5,828 bases of DNA, taken from NCBI GenBank assembly GCA_963922705.1, contig CAWUJS010000097.1:1-5828 (forward strand). The letters run 5' to 3'. This DNA is from TMED27 sp963922705. Its GTDB lineage: Bacteria; Pseudomonadota; Alphaproteobacteria; Micavibrionales; Micavibrionaceae. Below are positions 5,778 to 5,828 of the stretch, piece after piece. The notes below the pieces were generated by a model. It ran no database searches. It worked only from the letters and a program-made list of their open reading frames with translations, and was not told the DNA's origin. The translations under genes and the position numbers were made by a program. Within the stretch, counting starts at the first letter, position 1; every line of letters starts with the position of its first letter.

Positions 5778-5828
5778 GTCATTGCGAGGAAGGCCAAAGG
5801 CCTGACGCGGCAATCTGGATTGCTTCAC
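5778..5828 (+). repeat. GTCATTGCGAGG palindromic repeat, copy R4 (cut by window end)
   Basis: It begins GTCATTGCGAGGA, has the inner hairpin AGGCC-AAA-GGCCT (5790-5802), then GACGCGGCAATC. It ends in the same 19 bases (GCAATCTGGATTGCTTCAC, 5810-5828) as R3 has at 5738-5756. It is the closest relative of R1 at 1495-1534. The window ends in the middle of the element, so a right half probably continues beyond. Confidence 0.8.

Noticed and set aside
5628..5828. Minus-strand open frame of 66 codons across the right-edge repeats
   Set aside because: Its translation is made largely of the repeat units (SRLPRQAFGLPRND and SRLLRRLCLLAMTN are two copies of one pattern), so it is a by-product of the repeats and not a gene.
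1..5828. CRISPR array, tRNA, phage or defence system
   Set aside because: The repeats are few, irregularly spaced, in both orientations and without uniform spacers. No tRNA-like cloverleaf, integrase or nuclease motif was seen.

Overview
The window looks like a chromosomal segment of an alphaproteobacterium with moderate GC content. The PfkB kinase has the sequence character of the 'adenosine kinase' proteins of that class. The substrate-binding protein is of the YejA type, and a TetR regulator with a COQ9-like C-terminus also fits. Short palindromic repeats scattered between the genes, and once inside one, recall the repeat load of lineages such as Rickettsiales. The lineage is inferred from protein character only and has not been checked by search.

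Layout, left to right. Bases 1-36 hold a GTCATCCCCGCG-type repeat. Bases 85-1308 on the minus strand read as one gene of about 407 codons, split by a single in-frame TAA at 853-855. Its N-terminal half carries a GEAHS motif reminiscent of the Tiki/ChaN/TraB/erythromycin-esterase fold. A well-formed promoter (1316-1344, minus) sits so close to its ATG that the message would be leaderless. Bases 1309-1534 carry two more repeats. Bases 1535-2107 (minus) encode a TetR-type regulator. It diverges across 72 bases from a 334-codon PfkB/ribokinase-family kinase (2180-3181, plus). The kinase is followed closely, in the same direction, by a YejA-like family 5 peptide-binding protein (3236-4957). A promoter at 4965-4993 then serves a 172-residue lipoprotein of unknown function (5030-5548). 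The last 280 bases hold no gene and contain a cluster of repeats.

How the genes may work together: the regulator and kinase share an intergenic region, so the regulator may control itself and the kinase/binding-protein pair. The binding protein would deliver peptides to an ABC permease, but no permease or ATPase gene is present here, so its partners must be encoded elsewhere. The lipoprotein has its own promoter and appears to be an independent unit.

The most interesting signals are the dispersed repeats. Three copies of one family keep an inner hairpin whose stem bases differ in a compensated way. A fourth copy lies in frame inside the signal-peptide coding region of the YejA-like gene and encodes half of its hydrophobic core. 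I see no phage, CRISPR, toxin or defence system, and I do not claim one.
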